A DNA stretch of 64,000 nucleotides from CAWGYT01 sp963826795 (GCA_963826795.1 CAWGYT010000018.1:482661-546660), one strand, 5' to 3'; positions 29,557 through 39,412 are shown, counted from the stretch's first letter. Numbers and translations: made by a program. Notes: generated from the letters alone by a model not told the origin.

Positions 29557-30345
29557 CTAGACCGCCTCGGATTCGACCTTTTTTGGCGTCCGATACAGGT
29601 GCGGTGACTGCGCCGGCGTGTTCAGGTTGATGCCATCGCCAAAGTAGTATTTACGCGCCTCCGGATGTTGAATCACCTCCTCCGGCTTGCCGTGGCACAG
29701 GACGCGTCCGCTGCGGATGACATAGCTGCGGTCGGTGATCTCGAGCGTCTCACGAACCTGATGGTCCGTAATCAGAATCGAGATCCCTTGGCTGCGCAGG
29801 TTGCGCACGATGGTTTGAATCCCGTCGATCGTGACGGGATCGATTCCTGTAAAGGGCTCGTCCAACAGAATAATTCGGGGGTTGGAGACCAGACACCGGG
29901 CGATTTCCAACCGCCGCCGCTCGCCGCCCGAAAGCGACGCGGCACGTGAGCGGCGGAGATGCGCGATGTTGAACTGATCCAACAGTTCTTGACAACGAGC
30001 CTTTCGTGTCTTGCGATCGAAGCCCAGCATCTCCATCATCCCCAATAGATTCTGTTGCACGGACAGCTTGCGGAACACGCTGGATTCCTGGGCCAGGTAC
30101 CCCATGCCCCCATCGCGAGCGCGGCGGAACATCGGCCAACTGGTGACGTCGACGCCCTTCAACTCGACGCGTCCCGCATCCGGCTCGATCATCCCGCACG
30201 TCATCCGAAAACTCGTGGTCTTGCCGGCTCCATTGGGCCCCAGCAGACCGACGATCTCGCCCTCCTGCACATCGAACGAGACGCCGTCGACGACCCTTCG
30301 CCGCCCGTAGTTCTTGACCAGTCCCGTGACGTTCAGAATCACCAT
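29557..30345 (-). CDS. lptB: Lipopolysaccharide export ABC transporter ATPase LptB
   Basis: 262 residues. GPNGAGKTTSFRMTCGMI is Walker A, LSGGERRRLEIARCL the ABC signature, and IILLDEPFTGIDP Walker B; ITDHQVRETLEITDRSYVI with the switch histidine is typical of LptB. LptB powers the LptFGC/A/D bridge that carries LPS to the outer membrane, consistent with a diderm planctomycete. It lies 24 bp after the signal peptidase gene and 15 bp before the J-domain gene. Its partners lptF/G/C are not in the window. Confidence 0.93.
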   Translation of the reverse strand: MVILNVTGLVKNYGRRRVVDGVSFDVQEGEIVGLLGPNGAGKTTSFRMTCGMIEPDAGRVELKGVDVTSWPMFRRARDGGMGYLAQESSVFRKLSVQQNLLGMMEMLGFDRKTRKARCQELLDQFNIAHLRRSRAASLSGGERRRLEIARCLVSNPRIILLDEPFTGIDPVTIDGIQTIVRNLRSQGISILITDHQVRETLEITDRSYVIRSGRVLCHGKPEEVIQHPEARKYYFGDGINLNTPAQSPHLYRTPKKVESEAV

Positions 30346-30369
30346 GCCATCACCTTCCCTGGTTCGCAG

Positions 30370-32097
30370 CTAGTGGATCAATCCCATCTTTCGGAAATTC
30401 GGGATCAGCGGCAGGCTGACTCCCGTCCCCGGAATTCCGACCCGCCAAGCATGGGGCCAATAGATCAACACGGCCTTGCCAATTAACAGATCACGTTCGA
30501 CGTAATATTCCGCTCCCCAGAGTCGACTATCGCGGCTGTAAGGGCTGTTGTCGCCGAGCGCGAAGAACTGGTCCGCCTGGAGCGAAAAGACAACTGCTCT
30601 GCGGCGATCGAACAGGTCCCCCGGGCGCCAGCTGCCGGGCGTCAGCAGGTGCTGATAGTACAGCTGCTCCGATCCGTACCCGTAGTCGGCCGGCGTGCTA
30701 CCGCTCATTTGCGAATCCGTGGCGATGTAGTAGATGTCGCGAAGCACACGCAGGCGTTCACACCGCACTTCCGCCCCCTGCACGCCGATTCGCACGGGGT
30801 GCAGATCGCCTGGATCGCTTTCGGTCACAACCGGACGGTCATTGGGGGTGGGACCGTAGGTGGTCGCATGCGTGAACTCGCAGAGCCGATCGTTGACCCA
30901 GAGCACGAGCTGGTTGTCGACGTTGGCGAAGCGGACGCGATAGCGGCCCTTTCCCTTCACACGCGTTTCGGCGGTCACCTGCGCGGCGGTCGAGCCCTCC
31001 TCGTCCTGGAAGGGGAACTGGCCCTGATCAATCGTCAGGGTCACCTGCCCGGTCGCGAGGTCAAATTCACAGAGATGGTGCCGCCCGGCCTCAATCAGGT
31101 CAAAACTCAGCCGTCCTTGGTCACTGAGGACCTCCATTTCGGCCTCGATGGCCAAGTCTCCAACCCAGTGGAGTCCTAGCGTCTCGGGATGTTGAAATCG
31201 CAACGACTGGGGACCCTGTCGCCGCGACTGCGCGTTGTACGCATAGAAATCGGTGATCGGTACGACCTGCGGCTCAATCGAACCGCTCGGCAAATCGGCG
31301 AGCATTTGCCAGCTGCGAAAGTTCAGATGGTACTGCCGAAAGTGGAGCCATTCCGTCTCGTCGGCCGCACGACCTTCGTAGGTCTCGCCCTGATCGTTGG
31401 AAGTCCACCGGCCGCTCGGACCCGGAGCTTGCCATTGCAAGGGCCAGTCCCGCTCCTGCAACGCGCGAGCGCGATAGCGTGTGTCGTTGACCAATTGCAG
31501 CATGTGCTTGAGCTTGCTGGGCGACTTGCGGGCGATCCGAAAGGCGGCATCCCGGGGGGCCTTCGATCCATCGGTCGGCTTGATGAAAATATCCCCATGC
31601 TCGATCTTGATCGTCTCGTTCTGCACCCCGATCAAACGCTTGATGTAATTCTGCTTCGCGTTTCCCGGATACTTGAAGACGATCACGTCGAAACGCTCCG
31701 GCTCGCCGAAGGGCGGCTCATACGCGAATTTGTTCACCAGAATCCGGTCCCCCGTATGCGAAAAGTCCGCCGGATCGCTCGGATTCATCTCCTGCGTGTA
31801 GAAGCACATCGGGCAAGTGACGGCCTCGACACGACCCCATTGGTACTCCGCGTCCAGACTCGCTCCGGTCTGATAATCGTAGCCACACTCCGGACAAGTG
31901 ACATCCTTGTGTCGTCCTTGAAGCGTGGGCGCCATCGACCCCGTTGGAATCACGAACGCCTCCGCCTCGAATGCGCGGAACAAAAACGCCAGCACAATCG
32001 CAATCACGATCGATTCAACCGCCTCGCGCCACGACTTGGCAGGATCGACCTGCTGGGAGGCCGCCTTCGATTTTTCTCTTGTTTTTTGCTTGGCCAT
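30370..32097 (-). CDS. lepB: Signal peptidase I with zinc-ribbon insertion and large beta-rich insert
   Basis: 575 residues, about twice the length of a standard bacterial enzyme. A TM helix (VIAIVLAFLFRAFEAEAF) precedes the catalytic Ser54 (PTGSMAPTL). The general base is Lys153 (YIKRLIGV). FFALGDNSPYSRDSR is box E. Between the Ser and Lys lie two CxxC pairs (C68/C71 and C95/C98) that look like a zinc ribbon. Between Lys and box E is a roughly 270-residue insert with jelly-roll-like strands (GRLSFDLIEAGRHHLCEFDL). The enzyme should cleave signal peptides at the periplasmic face. A shorter paralogue lies 165 bp upstream. Confidence 0.92.
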   Translation of the reverse strand: MAKQKTREKSKAASQQVDPAKSWREAVESIVIAIVLAFLFRAFEAEAFVIPTGSMAPTLQGRHKDVTCPECGYDYQTGASLDAEYQWGRVEAVTCPMCFYTQEMNPSDPADFSHTGDRILVNKFAYEPPFGEPERFDVIVFKYPGNAKQNYIKRLIGVQNETIKIEHGDIFIKPTDGSKAPRDAAFRIARKSPSKLKHMLQLVNDTRYRARALQERDWPLQWQAPGPSGRWTSNDQGETYEGRAADETEWLHFRQYHLNFRSWQMLADLPSGSIEPQVVPITDFYAYNAQSRRQGPQSLRFQHPETLGLHWVGDLAIEAEMEVLSDQGRLSFDLIEAGRHHLCEFDLATGQVTLTIDQGQFPFQDEEGSTAAQVTAETRVKGKGRYRVRFANVDNQLVLWVNDRLCEFTHATTYGPTPNDRPVVTESDPGDLHPVRIGVQGAEVRCERLRVLRDIYYIATDSQMSGSTPADYGYGSEQLYYQHLLTPGSWRPGDLFDRRRAVVFSLQADQFFALGDNSPYSRDSRLWGAEYYVERDLLIGKAVLIYWPHAWRVGIPGTGVSLPLIPNFRKMGLIH

Positions 32098-32262
32098 GCT
32101 CGAACCTTGATTTCCAAACCACTGCGAAACGCTTGCGTGGGAATATAGCGAATTACGTGTCGGGCCGATACTTTGGTTCGCGGCGCGGTTCGCCTTGCTC
32201 CCCGACCCAGGTGCTCAGCGAACAGGGCCCGCGGACAGCTTGTGCGCGGAGTTTCGCCCTCG

Positions 32263-33619
32263 TCACCTCGAGTCACCTTGCGAGCGACTTGGCTCGGCAA
32301 GCAAGACCTCACCCCGAATGGCTTCGCGCCGAATCGGACCGAATTGGCGACTGTCCCGCGAGCGGGGCGAGTTGTCGCCCAGGACGAAATAGGCGTCGTC
32401 GGGCAGCGGCTCGGACGCGAACGACTCGACCGAAACGTAGTGGACGTCGCGCCGTACGCACAGGCGACTGACTCGCAGCCGGGCCGGCCAGACACCGATC
32501 CCCAGTTCGGTGAGTGCCCGCTGGGCCATCGGAGTCGCCGACTCGGCCGCGGGATCGTCCAGGCGAATCACCTCGTGGCCGTCGATGGCCACGACCAGCT
32601 GTCGATCGAGGTATCCAAATTCAAGGGTCGCGCGCCGCGCTGCCCGGGGACCGGTCAGACGGGCCTCCGCCCTGGGCTGCCCGTTTCGGTATAGCCGGAC
32701 GCGCACCGCGGCGACATCCCACTGCAGCTGCCAGAGCGCCTGACTGACTCGAGCCTGGCAGAGCACTTGACCTCCCGCAAGGTTTCGCAGGTCGGCCCGC
32801 AGGATCACATCGGACATCGGGAAGAGTCGGCGGGACACATCGTGGTTGAAGCCGTAATCGTCCAAGACCAGCGCCGAGCGACTGGGCCGGCCGACCACTT
32901 CCGGCCCCTGGAAAAATCGCCAGGAAACTTGCGCTCGCGGCGGCGGAGTCAGGCGTCGATCCTGGGCGGAGTCGATCCGCGCCGAACGGCCGATCCGGAT
33001 CGACCTCCCCCGAACGCCAACGCCGCCACGCCGGCGTATGGGGCCCTTCGGCGATTCCCGCGGTATCGGCGACGGAAATCGAACCGTGTCGCCATTGGGC
33101 GAGCGATTTGCGGACAACCGTTCCGTTGACGAACACGTCGCCTTGCCGCAATTCAACGCGCTCTCCGGGAAGACCGACCACGCGTTTGATCGCTTCCTGT
33201 CCGCCTTGGCGAAAGGCCACAATCTGCCAACGACGGAGCGGCGAGTCAGGTCGGCGACGGCGAATCAGCACGCGATCTCCGCGGCACGCGGCGCCAACCG
33301 TCAACGGAAATCGCTCGCCGCACTGTCCGCAGGTCGTGTGCCCCGTCATGGCTCGTGCGGGCTCTGCGGCCACACGCTGGGGTCGTGCGCAAACGGGGCA
33401 TCGCACGACGAGATGGTCTCCGTAGAACGTGGGGACCATCGAGGACTCCACGATTCGGATGGGTCGCCACCAGCCGTCCCAGACGGCAAGTTGAGCGGCG
33501 ATCGCGAACGTCGCCAAGACCGACACGGCGATCGCCCCCAGGACGCGCAGGCGACGTCCTCGCCCGGGTCGCCGTGCTCGACCGGGCATCATCTGCGAGG
33601 GTTCAACGTCGGTCTTCAC
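32263..33619 (-). CDS. Second signal peptidase I paralogue with zinc ribbon (one apparent frameshift)
   Basis: About 450 residues with frames joined. TM (VLGAIAVSVLATFAIAAQLAV), catalytic Ser60 (VESSMVPTF), CxxC pairs C74/C77 and C97/C100, Lys145 (AIKRVVGLPGE), a beta-rich insert, and box E FVLGDNSPRSRDSRQ. The frame changes somewhere between about 32960 and 33050. The N-terminal frame starts at 33619 and overlaps the end of lepA by 17 bp, so it is translationally coupled to it. The layout mirrors the neighbour at 30370-32097, so the two are tandem duplicates that have diverged. Confidence 0.85.
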
Positions 33620-35420
33620 CGGTATCGAGCACCGCCATAAAGGCCTTTTGAGGGATGTCGACTTGTCCCACAGATTTCATCCGTTTCTTCCCTTCTCGCT
33701 GCTTGGCCCAGAGCTTTTTCTTGCGCGAGATATCCCCACCGTAGCACTTCGCGGTGACGTTCTTCCGCATGGCGGGCACGGTTTCGCGTGCGATCACGCG
33801 TGAGCCGATGGCGGCCTGCACGGCAATCTCGAACATGTGTCGATCGATCTCGGTCTTAAGTTTTTTCACGACCTGTCGCCCCCGACGATCGGCGTCGCGC
33901 CGATCACAGATGACCGACAGCGCGTCCACCCGATTGCCATTGACCAGGATATCCAGGCGGACGAGATCGGCCGATTGATATCCGACAAACTCGTAGTCCA
34001 TCGTCCCATAGCCCCGCGTGGCGCTCTTGAGCTTGTCGTGCAAGTCGTAGATGACTTCGGCCAGGGGAAGGTTGTAGGTCAACATCGCCCGCGTCGGCGA
34101 AAGGTATTCGGTGCGGAGAAGCACGCCGCGGCGATCCTGGCAAAGCTTCATGACCACCCCGATGAATTCCGTCGGCTGGACCAGATTGACCCGCACGATG
34201 GGCTGCCGGAACTCCTTGATCTTTCCCGCGTCCGGCACTTCTTGCGGCCGATGGATCTCGGCCACTTCGCCGGTATTCAGCACGATCTCGTAGGTGACGT
34301 TCGGCGCCGTTTGGACCAGATCGACGTCCGATTCCTGCTCCAGACGCTGCTGGACGATTTCCATGTGCAGCAGCCCCAGAAACCCGCACCGAAACCCGAA
34401 GCCCAAGGCGTCGCTCGATTCGGGTTCGAACTCAAAGCTGGGGTCGTTGATCGCCAGCCGCGAGAGCGCATCGCGCAACTCTTCGAAATCCTGCCCATCG
34501 GAAGGAAACAGGCCACAATACACCATCCGCATCGGCTCTTGGTACCCCGGCAGCGCCTTGACCGCCGTCTGGCTCGCCAGCGTCACCGTCTCGCCCACGT
34601 GGACCGCTTCAATCGACTTGATATTGCAAATCAAGTAACCCACTTGGCCGGCCCAGAGCGAATCGCACGGTCGCCGGTCCGGCATGAACCGTCCCACCTC
34701 AATCACTTCGTGCGTCGTACCGGCCCGCAACATCCGCACGCGATCGCCCTTGCGGAGGACTCCGTTCATCACGCGGAGGTAGGTAATCGCGCCGCGAAAG
34801 CGATCGTAGTGCGAGTCAAAAACCATGGCTTGCAGATCGGCGGCGGGATCGCCCGTCGGCGGCGGGATTCGATCGATAATCGCATTCAGCAGGTCGACAA
34901 TTCCCAGACCCGTCTTGGCGCTGACGCGTTGCACGTCCGCCGGCTCGATCGCCAAGGACTGCTCCATTTCGGCGATCACTTCCTCGACCCGTGCGTGAGA
35001 GAGGTCGATCTTGTTGACCACGGGAATGATCGTCAGATCATGTTCCATCGCAGCATAGGCATTGGCAACGGTCTGCGCTTCGACGCCCTGAAAGGCATCC
35101 GCCAGCAAGAGCGCCCCCTCACAGCAGGTCAGCGAGCGGGACACTTCGTAGTGAAAGTCGACATGGCCGGGCGTATCGATCAAATTCAACTCGTAGGGCT
35201 GACTGCCGCGCCGATAGCGCATCGTCACGGCGCGGGCCTTGATCGTGATGCCGCGGGCCCGCTCCAGCTCCATGTCGTCCAGTACCTGCTCCTTCATCTG
35301 CCGGGCCTCGACCGTCCCCGTGGCCTCCAGCAGACGATCCGCCAGCGTGCTCTTGCCGTGATCAATGTGCGCGATGATGCAGAAATTGCGGATAAACTGA
35401 CAATCGACCTTGTTGTTCAT
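33603..35420 (-). CDS. lepA: Elongation factor 4 (LepA) GTPase
   Basis: 605 residues, full length. IAHIDHGKSTLADRLLEATG is the P-loop G1, and DTPGHVDFHYEVSRSL the G3 switch. NKIDL is G4. The LepA-specific C-terminal domain is present (ANVTAKCYGGDISRKKKLWA). LepA back-translocates stalled ribosomes. The lepA-signal peptidase order (overlap of 17 bp) is the classic lep operon, here extended with a second peptidase, lptB and a J protein. Confidence 0.96.
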   Translation of the reverse strand: MNNKVDCQFIRNFCIIAHIDHGKSTLADRLLEATGTVEARQMKEQVLDDMELERARGITIKARAVTMRYRRGSQPYELNLIDTPGHVDFHYEVSRSLTCCEGALLLADAFQGVEAQTVANAYAAMEHDLTIIPVVNKIDLSHARVEEVIAEMEQSLAIEPADVQRVSAKTGLGIVDLLNAIIDRIPPPTGDPAADLQAMVFDSHYDRFRGAITYLRVMNGVLRKGDRVRMLRAGTTHEVIEVGRFMPDRRPCDSLWAGQVGYLICNIKSIEAVHVGETVTLASQTAVKALPGYQEPMRMVYCGLFPSDGQDFEELRDALSRLAINDPSFEFEPESSDALGFGFRCGFLGLLHMEIVQQRLEQESDVDLVQTAPNVTYEIVLNTGEVAEIHRPQEVPDAGKIKEFRQPIVRVNLVQPTEFIGVVMKLCQDRRGVLLRTEYLSPTRAMLTYNLPLAEVIYDLHDKLKSATRGYGTMDYEFVGYQSADLVRLDILVNGNRVDALSVICDRRDADRRGRQVVKKLKTEIDRHMFEIAVQAAIGSRVIARETVPAMRKNVTAKCYGGDISRKKKLWAKQREGKKRMKSVGQVDIPQKAFMAVLDTGEDRR

Positions 35421-35490
35421 ACAGGTTTATTCACTCGAGATCCGTCCTGTCGGAGGCGACCTGAAGCGGTCCCCGCGCCGGCGGCCCGGC

Positions 35491-36519
35491 TTATAACTTG
35501 CGAAATCCTGCCCGCGCAACGCCGGCGGCGCCGATGAAGCCCGCGTCGCTTCCCAACGACGCAAATTCGATTTGGGTCCGTTCGGCCAGCACCGGAAAGG
35601 CGCGTGCCTTGACCTCCTGGCGAATCCGATCGAGGAAGCGACGGCCCAGTTCCGAGCCGTGTCCGCCGAAGTTCATGGCCCCGCCAAAGATCACGGCACC
35701 CGGATCGACCAGATGCATCACATTGACCGCCCCGACGCCAAGGTACATGGCGGTGTCCATCACCAGTTGCAGCGACAGCGGGTCGCCCGCCTCGGCTTCC
35801 CGGGCCACAAGCAGCGGCGACAGCGTCGCACCCTCCGCCAGCCGACGGTGCAGCGAGCTGTCCGCGTGCGTGACGAGGCCTTCCTCGGTCCGCTGGATCA
35901 CCGCCTTGCCGCTGGCGTACGCTTCCAAGTGTCCTCGCTGGCCGCAACCGCAGAGGCGTGCCGAGTCATTGTAGTCGATGATCGTGTGGCCGAACTCGCT
36001 GCCGGCACTATTCTCGCCATCGATCGACAGATCGCCGATAATAATCCCGCCGCCGACTCCGGTCCCAAGGGTAAACAGCGCGATGCTGTAAAACTCCGAA
36101 CCACTCCCGACCCAGAACTCACCGAAGGCCGCCGCGTTCGCGTCGTTGGCGAACCAAACGGGCTTTTCACAGGCAGCTCGCAAGCAGTCGCGGATCGGAA
36201 AGTTCCACCAGTGGGGCAAATTATGAGGGTGCAGCAACAACCCCTGACCAATGTCCATCGTGCCCGGCGCCGCCAAGCCCACGGCGACGACATCACCGGC
36301 CGACAAGCCCAATTCGGTCGACATCTGGCGGATTCCGTCCGCCGCTCGCCGCATCGCGTCTTCCGGACCTCGCTCTTCCTGGGTCGGAATCGCACGATAC
36401 GCCAAGCGCCCGCCCCGGTCATCGACTAGGCCCAACTTGATATTGGTGCCGCCGACGTCCACACCGGCAAAGAAAGGACGGGAGGCCTGGGCGACAGAGA
36501 CCGAACGCGTAGCGGACAT
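35491..36519 (-). CDS. ROK family sugar kinase (glucokinase-like)
   Basis: 342 residues from ATG 36519. FFAGVDVGGTNIKLGLVDD is the phosphate-binding motif. WFANDANAAAFGEFWVG holds the catalytic aspartate. LFTLGTGVGGGIIIGDL is the second phosphate loop. LCGCGQRGHLEAYAS is the ROK zinc motif. These features point to a cytoplasmic hexokinase, probably glucokinase, rather than a ROK repressor, as no helix-turn-helix is present. It lies 70 bp downstream of lepA on the same strand in a separate orientation block, so a shared transcript is possible. Confidence 0.9.
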   Translation of the reverse strand: MSATRSVSVAQASRPFFAGVDVGGTNIKLGLVDDRGGRLAYRAIPTQEERGPEDAMRRAADGIRQMSTELGLSAGDVVAVGLAAPGTMDIGQGLLLHPHNLPHWWNFPIRDCLRAACEKPVWFANDANAAAFGEFWVGSGSEFYSIALFTLGTGVGGGIIIGDLSIDGENSAGSEFGHTIIDYNDSARLCGCGQRGHLEAYASGKAVIQRTEEGLVTHADSSLHRRLAEGATLSPLLVAREAEAGDPLSLQLVMDTAMYLGVGAVNVMHLVDPGAVIFGGAMNFGGHGSELGRRFLDRIRQEVKARAFPVLAERTQIEFASLGSDAGFIGAAGVARAGFRKL

Positions 36520-36648
36520 GCCTGAACTTTCCGAGCGGACAACAAACTTGCTCCCCCGGTAACGTGGTGCGGTCCACGCATGATGAGCCGCCGAGAGCAC
36601 CGACGCTATAACTTACCCGAAGTCAGTGCCATCGCTAGGCCCGTCCAG

Positions 36649-36700
36649 CAGAGCTCCCGCATGGGAGCGGCCGGCAGAGCTCCCGCATGGGAGCGGCCGG
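36649..36700. repeat. 26-bp tandem repeat x2, each palindromic
   Basis: CAGAGCTCCCGCATGGGAGC plus GGCCGG occurs twice in tandem (36649-36674, 36675-36700). Inside each unit GCTCCC and GGGAGC form a hairpin. It sits between the NadD-like gene and the ROK kinase. The intergenic stretch 36520-36818 otherwise holds nothing recognisable. Confidence 0.85.
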
Positions 36701-36818
36701 CAGCGGCAGTCGCCGGCGAGAGGTCCCGCCGCACTCGCAAAGACGCGCGACACCTCCAAAGGGAGGATGACGTGCGGTTTGTTGAGCTGTGGCCAGACCC
36801 CCTATTCAGCGGCCCTGC

Positions 36819-37412
36819 TCAGCGGCCGCGCAGTTGAGTGGACGACACGTCCACCCGAAAAGTCGCCTCCGGAACCGCGCGGCAGCGATCCGCCAGCGGC
36901 TCGGGTAGCCGCAAGTCACGGAGCGTCTGAAATCGCGCACCCTGCACGCGACCGAAGACCAGAAAGCGACAATCCTGGTCGGCCAAAACACCGCAAGCCC
37001 GTTCGAAGTGCCTCGGCGTGGAGTAGTAGTCGAGCCGGACGATCCGCGTCAGCGTATCGATTCCCACCAAGAACGTGGCTCCGGGAAACAGCTCCGCCTT
37101 CGCCTCAAACGTCGCCGCCCGCGTGACCCACAGCCGCCTTCCCCCAAACTGGGCAACTCGTTCGGCCACGTCCTCGGGCCGCAGCGACGGCTTGTCCACG
37201 TTCTGGATCGAGAGCTCGAATTCGACCGCCTCCGCCGTCTCGCCCTCGACCCAATTCGCCATCGCCAAGTGTCCTTGATGCAACGGATTGAACGAGCCCG
37301 CCAAGATCCATCGCGGCGGAACCTCCGCCTCGCGACCCACACCGTCGGCCAGTCGGATCGAGCGCCGACGACCGGTCAGCACCTCCTCCCAAACGGACTC
37401 GCGCGGATTCAT
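36819..37412 (-). CDS. NadD-like nucleotidyltransferase
   Basis: 197 residues from ATG 37412. ILAGSFNPLHQGHLAMANW is the cytidylyltransferase-fold G-x-F-x-P-x-H-x-G-H motif; DVSSTQLRGR is the C-terminal SSTxLR motif. Both are diagnostic of nicotinate- or nicotinamide-mononucleotide adenylyltransferases and related enzymes. The N-terminal 35 residues are longer than in NadD. It likely makes NAD-related dinucleotides, but the exact substrate is not settled. Confidence 0.8.
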   Translation of the reverse strand: MNPRESVWEEVLTGRRRSIRLADGVGREAEVPPRWILAGSFNPLHQGHLAMANWVEGETAEAVEFELSIQNVDKPSLRPEDVAERVAQFGGRRLWVTRAATFEAKAELFPGATFLVGIDTLTRIVRLDYYSTPRHFERACGVLADQDCRFLVFGRVQGARFQTLRDLRLPEPLADRCRAVPEATFRVDVSSTQLRGR

Positions 37413-37442
37413 GTCGCCCCCCCATCGGGACGGCTGTGGCCC

Positions 37443-37490
37443 CGAAATCCACCAACCTCCCGAAATTCACCAAACTCCCGACATCCACTC
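37443..37490. repeat. Degenerate 18-bp tandem repeat, about 2.7 units
   Basis: CGAAATCCACCAACCTCC, then CGAAATTCACCAAACTCC, then a shortened third unit. It lies just upstream of the NadD-like start, between genes. Confidence 0.7.
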
Positions 37491-37531
37491 AGCACCCAGA
37501 CCTGCTATCTCTGCCTCGTGCCTGGAACGAT

Positions 37532-38806
37532 TCAGCGGCTGAGCCGCGTGCGGGACGCCCACAGGCCGAGCGCTGGGTGACGGATGAAATAGACCCGCTG
37601 GCCGCCCACCTCATTCCAGCCGTCTTGCAGCTGGTCGGGCGAGAATCGATCCGTCATCGGCCGCAAGTCGCCGTAGCGGTAACCCACTCCGGTGATCTCC
37701 TCTTGCGACAAGCCTCCTGGGCAATAGGTAATCCGAAATCGGCCCTCTGACGAGCCATGAATCAAGTGGGCCGCAGCGGACAGGTTTTCCTGGAGATCCG
37801 GTTGCGTCTCCACGAGCGACATGATTTCTGGGGTGGTCCGGTAGCCGTATTTACGAATCAGCTGATCGATCCGCGGGTCTTCCCCGAACGTTTTCACTCC
37901 CGGGGCCAAGACGATCAGTTCTCCCTGATCGGCGATCAGCATGCGGGTCCGGTAGATGGCCTTATTGCCCAGCCACGTGCTGTGGAACTCTTCCCAGTCC
38001 AGGTAGACCACGATCGTCTCGGGTTCCTCGTCCAGGACCGTGAAGTTGACCTGGAGCGACAATTCGGCGGCCCGCTGAAAGCAGTCGGGGTCATCCCCGA
38101 TAAACAGTCCGCGGACCGCCAGTTTTCCGTGCTCTGCGACGCCGATCACGGTGAGGACATAGATCACGGGCAAGTGTTGGCAGAACCGCCGCTCGGCTTC
38201 GTTCAAAATGCGGCGAAGCGGCGTGTCGGCGCGCCCCATCATCCGTTCCATCCCGTAGGCGGCACCGATGAAGTGGCTTTGATTGATGCCTTCGCTGCCG
38301 CCCGTCCCGACGAAGAGGTTCTTGTTGTAGTTGGCCATCCCGATGACTTCATGGGGCACGACCTGGCCGAGCGAAATGATCAAGTCGTGTTGCCCGTGCC
38401 ACACGTGCCGGCTGAGCTGCGCCGGCCAAGGCCGCGTCCAGATCCCCTCGGTTACTTCCGCCACAAAATCAGCCGGCACCTGTCCGATCGTGACGACATC
38501 GCGGCGCCAGTCGTGCTGACGAAATAATTCCGACGGGATCCCCGGAAACATCCGCTCGCGCTGCCAGTCCTGGACCGGGTCGTGCGTCCCCAGCGCCGGC
38601 AGGATATCGACCAGCGCGTCACCCAGCTGCTCGTGCAGGAAACAGGTCAACTTGCCCGCCTGGCTGGGATACCGCGTGAAGTCGGGCGGGATGGCCAGGA
38701 CCCGCCGGCGCGGGCCCAGCTGTTCGAGGCAAGCGGTCAAGGCCTCTCGCAGCTCGCGATCGGACAACTCGGTGGTGGGCGAACCGGCAGCAAAGTAAGT
38801 CGTCAT
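37532..38806 (-). CDS. Lactate racemase (LarA) family protein, DUF2088
   Basis: 424 residues, the normal length. VVPHEVIGMANYNKNLFVGT aligns with the LarA core and keeps the lysine (YNK) that carries the nickel-pincer cofactor and the flanking histidine. INQSHFIGAAYG holds the next conserved histidine. AIPPDFTRYPSQAG and ILPALGTHDP are N-terminal active-site strands. The family racemises or epimerises alpha-hydroxy acids (lactate, malate, aldonates). The cofactor assembly gene larC lies at 54357-55529 in this window. The substrate is not known. Confidence 0.88.
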   Translation of the reverse strand: MTTYFAAGSPTTELSDRELREALTACLEQLGPRRRVLAIPPDFTRYPSQAGKLTCFLHEQLGDALVDILPALGTHDPVQDWQRERMFPGIPSELFRQHDWRRDVVTIGQVPADFVAEVTEGIWTRPWPAQLSRHVWHGQHDLIISLGQVVPHEVIGMANYNKNLFVGTGGSEGINQSHFIGAAYGMERMMGRADTPLRRILNEAERRFCQHLPVIYVLTVIGVAEHGKLAVRGLFIGDDPDCFQRAAELSLQVNFTVLDEEPETIVVYLDWEEFHSTWLGNKAIYRTRMLIADQGELIVLAPGVKTFGEDPRIDQLIRKYGYRTTPEIMSLVETQPDLQENLSAAAHLIHGSSEGRFRITYCPGGLSQEEITGVGYRYGDLRPMTDRFSPDQLQDGWNEVGGQRVYFIRHPALGLWASRTRLSR

Positions 38807-38869
38807 GGCAGCGTCATGGTTTACGGGATGCGAGTGGAACGGTCCGGTCCGACGCGGGCCGCGTCCGGA

Positions 38870-39412
38870 TCAACCCGACGCCTGGGAGTGTAGCAAGAAG
38901 AAGAGCGCCGCGTACACCTTGTAGTCGACCTGCTTGCCGGCTTGTTGCTGTGCGATCAGCCAGGAGGGGACTCGAGCGAGCGGGACGTGACACACCACGA
39001 TATCCTCGCCCGGGTGCCCGCCACCTGCATGGACCTGCTGCAACCCGTCGGCGCGCAGCAGATGGACGGCTTCGTCGGTCAGTCCGGCCGACGACACGGC
39101 CAACGTCAACAGTTCGATTCGTCCCGCTCGGTAGCCCACTTCTTCCAGCAGTTCCCGCCGCGCGGCCTCCTCCCAACTCTCGGACTCGCGGCCCGGTTCG
39201 TCACCGACCAAGCCCGCCGGCAGCTCAATCACGCGCCGCCCGACGGGAATTCGGTATTGATCGACCAGCACCATTTCATTCGTGTCGGTGACGGCGGCAA
39301 TCGCGATCGCTCCGGCAATGTTGGGCCGCTGTGCGTAAGTCCAGTGACCTTGCTGAATGAGCCGCAGGTACGGGGTTTCCGCCAGCACCTGCGGCGCGTC
39401 GGGGCGATTCAC
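38870..39412 (-). CDS. NUDIX hydrolase (ADP-ribose pyrophosphatase-like)
   Basis: 180 residues from GTG 39412, chosen because GAGGAG lies 7 nt upstream; an in-frame GTG at 39499 has no such site. The NUDIX box is clear: GLVGDEPGRESESWEEAARRELLEEVGY (GX5EX7REUXEEXGU, shown in part). YRIPVGRRVIELPAG precedes it, typical of ADP-ribose pyrophosphatases. It should hydrolyse nucleoside diphosphates linked to another moiety. It is the gene after the LarA-like protein on the same strand. Confidence 0.85.
   Translation of the reverse strand: MNRPDAPQVLAETPYLRLIQQGHWTYAQRPNIAGAIAIAAVTDTNEMVLVDQYRIPVGRRVIELPAGLVGDEPGRESESWEEAARRELLEEVGYRAGRIELLTLAVSSAGLTDEAVHLLRADGLQQVHAGGGHPGEDIVVCHVPLARVPSWLIAQQQAGKQVDYKVYAALFFLLHSQASG

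Noticed and set aside
33837..35537. Plus-strand open frame of 566 codons opposite lepA
   Set aside because: lepA on the minus strand is unequivocal; the opposite frame has no family features.
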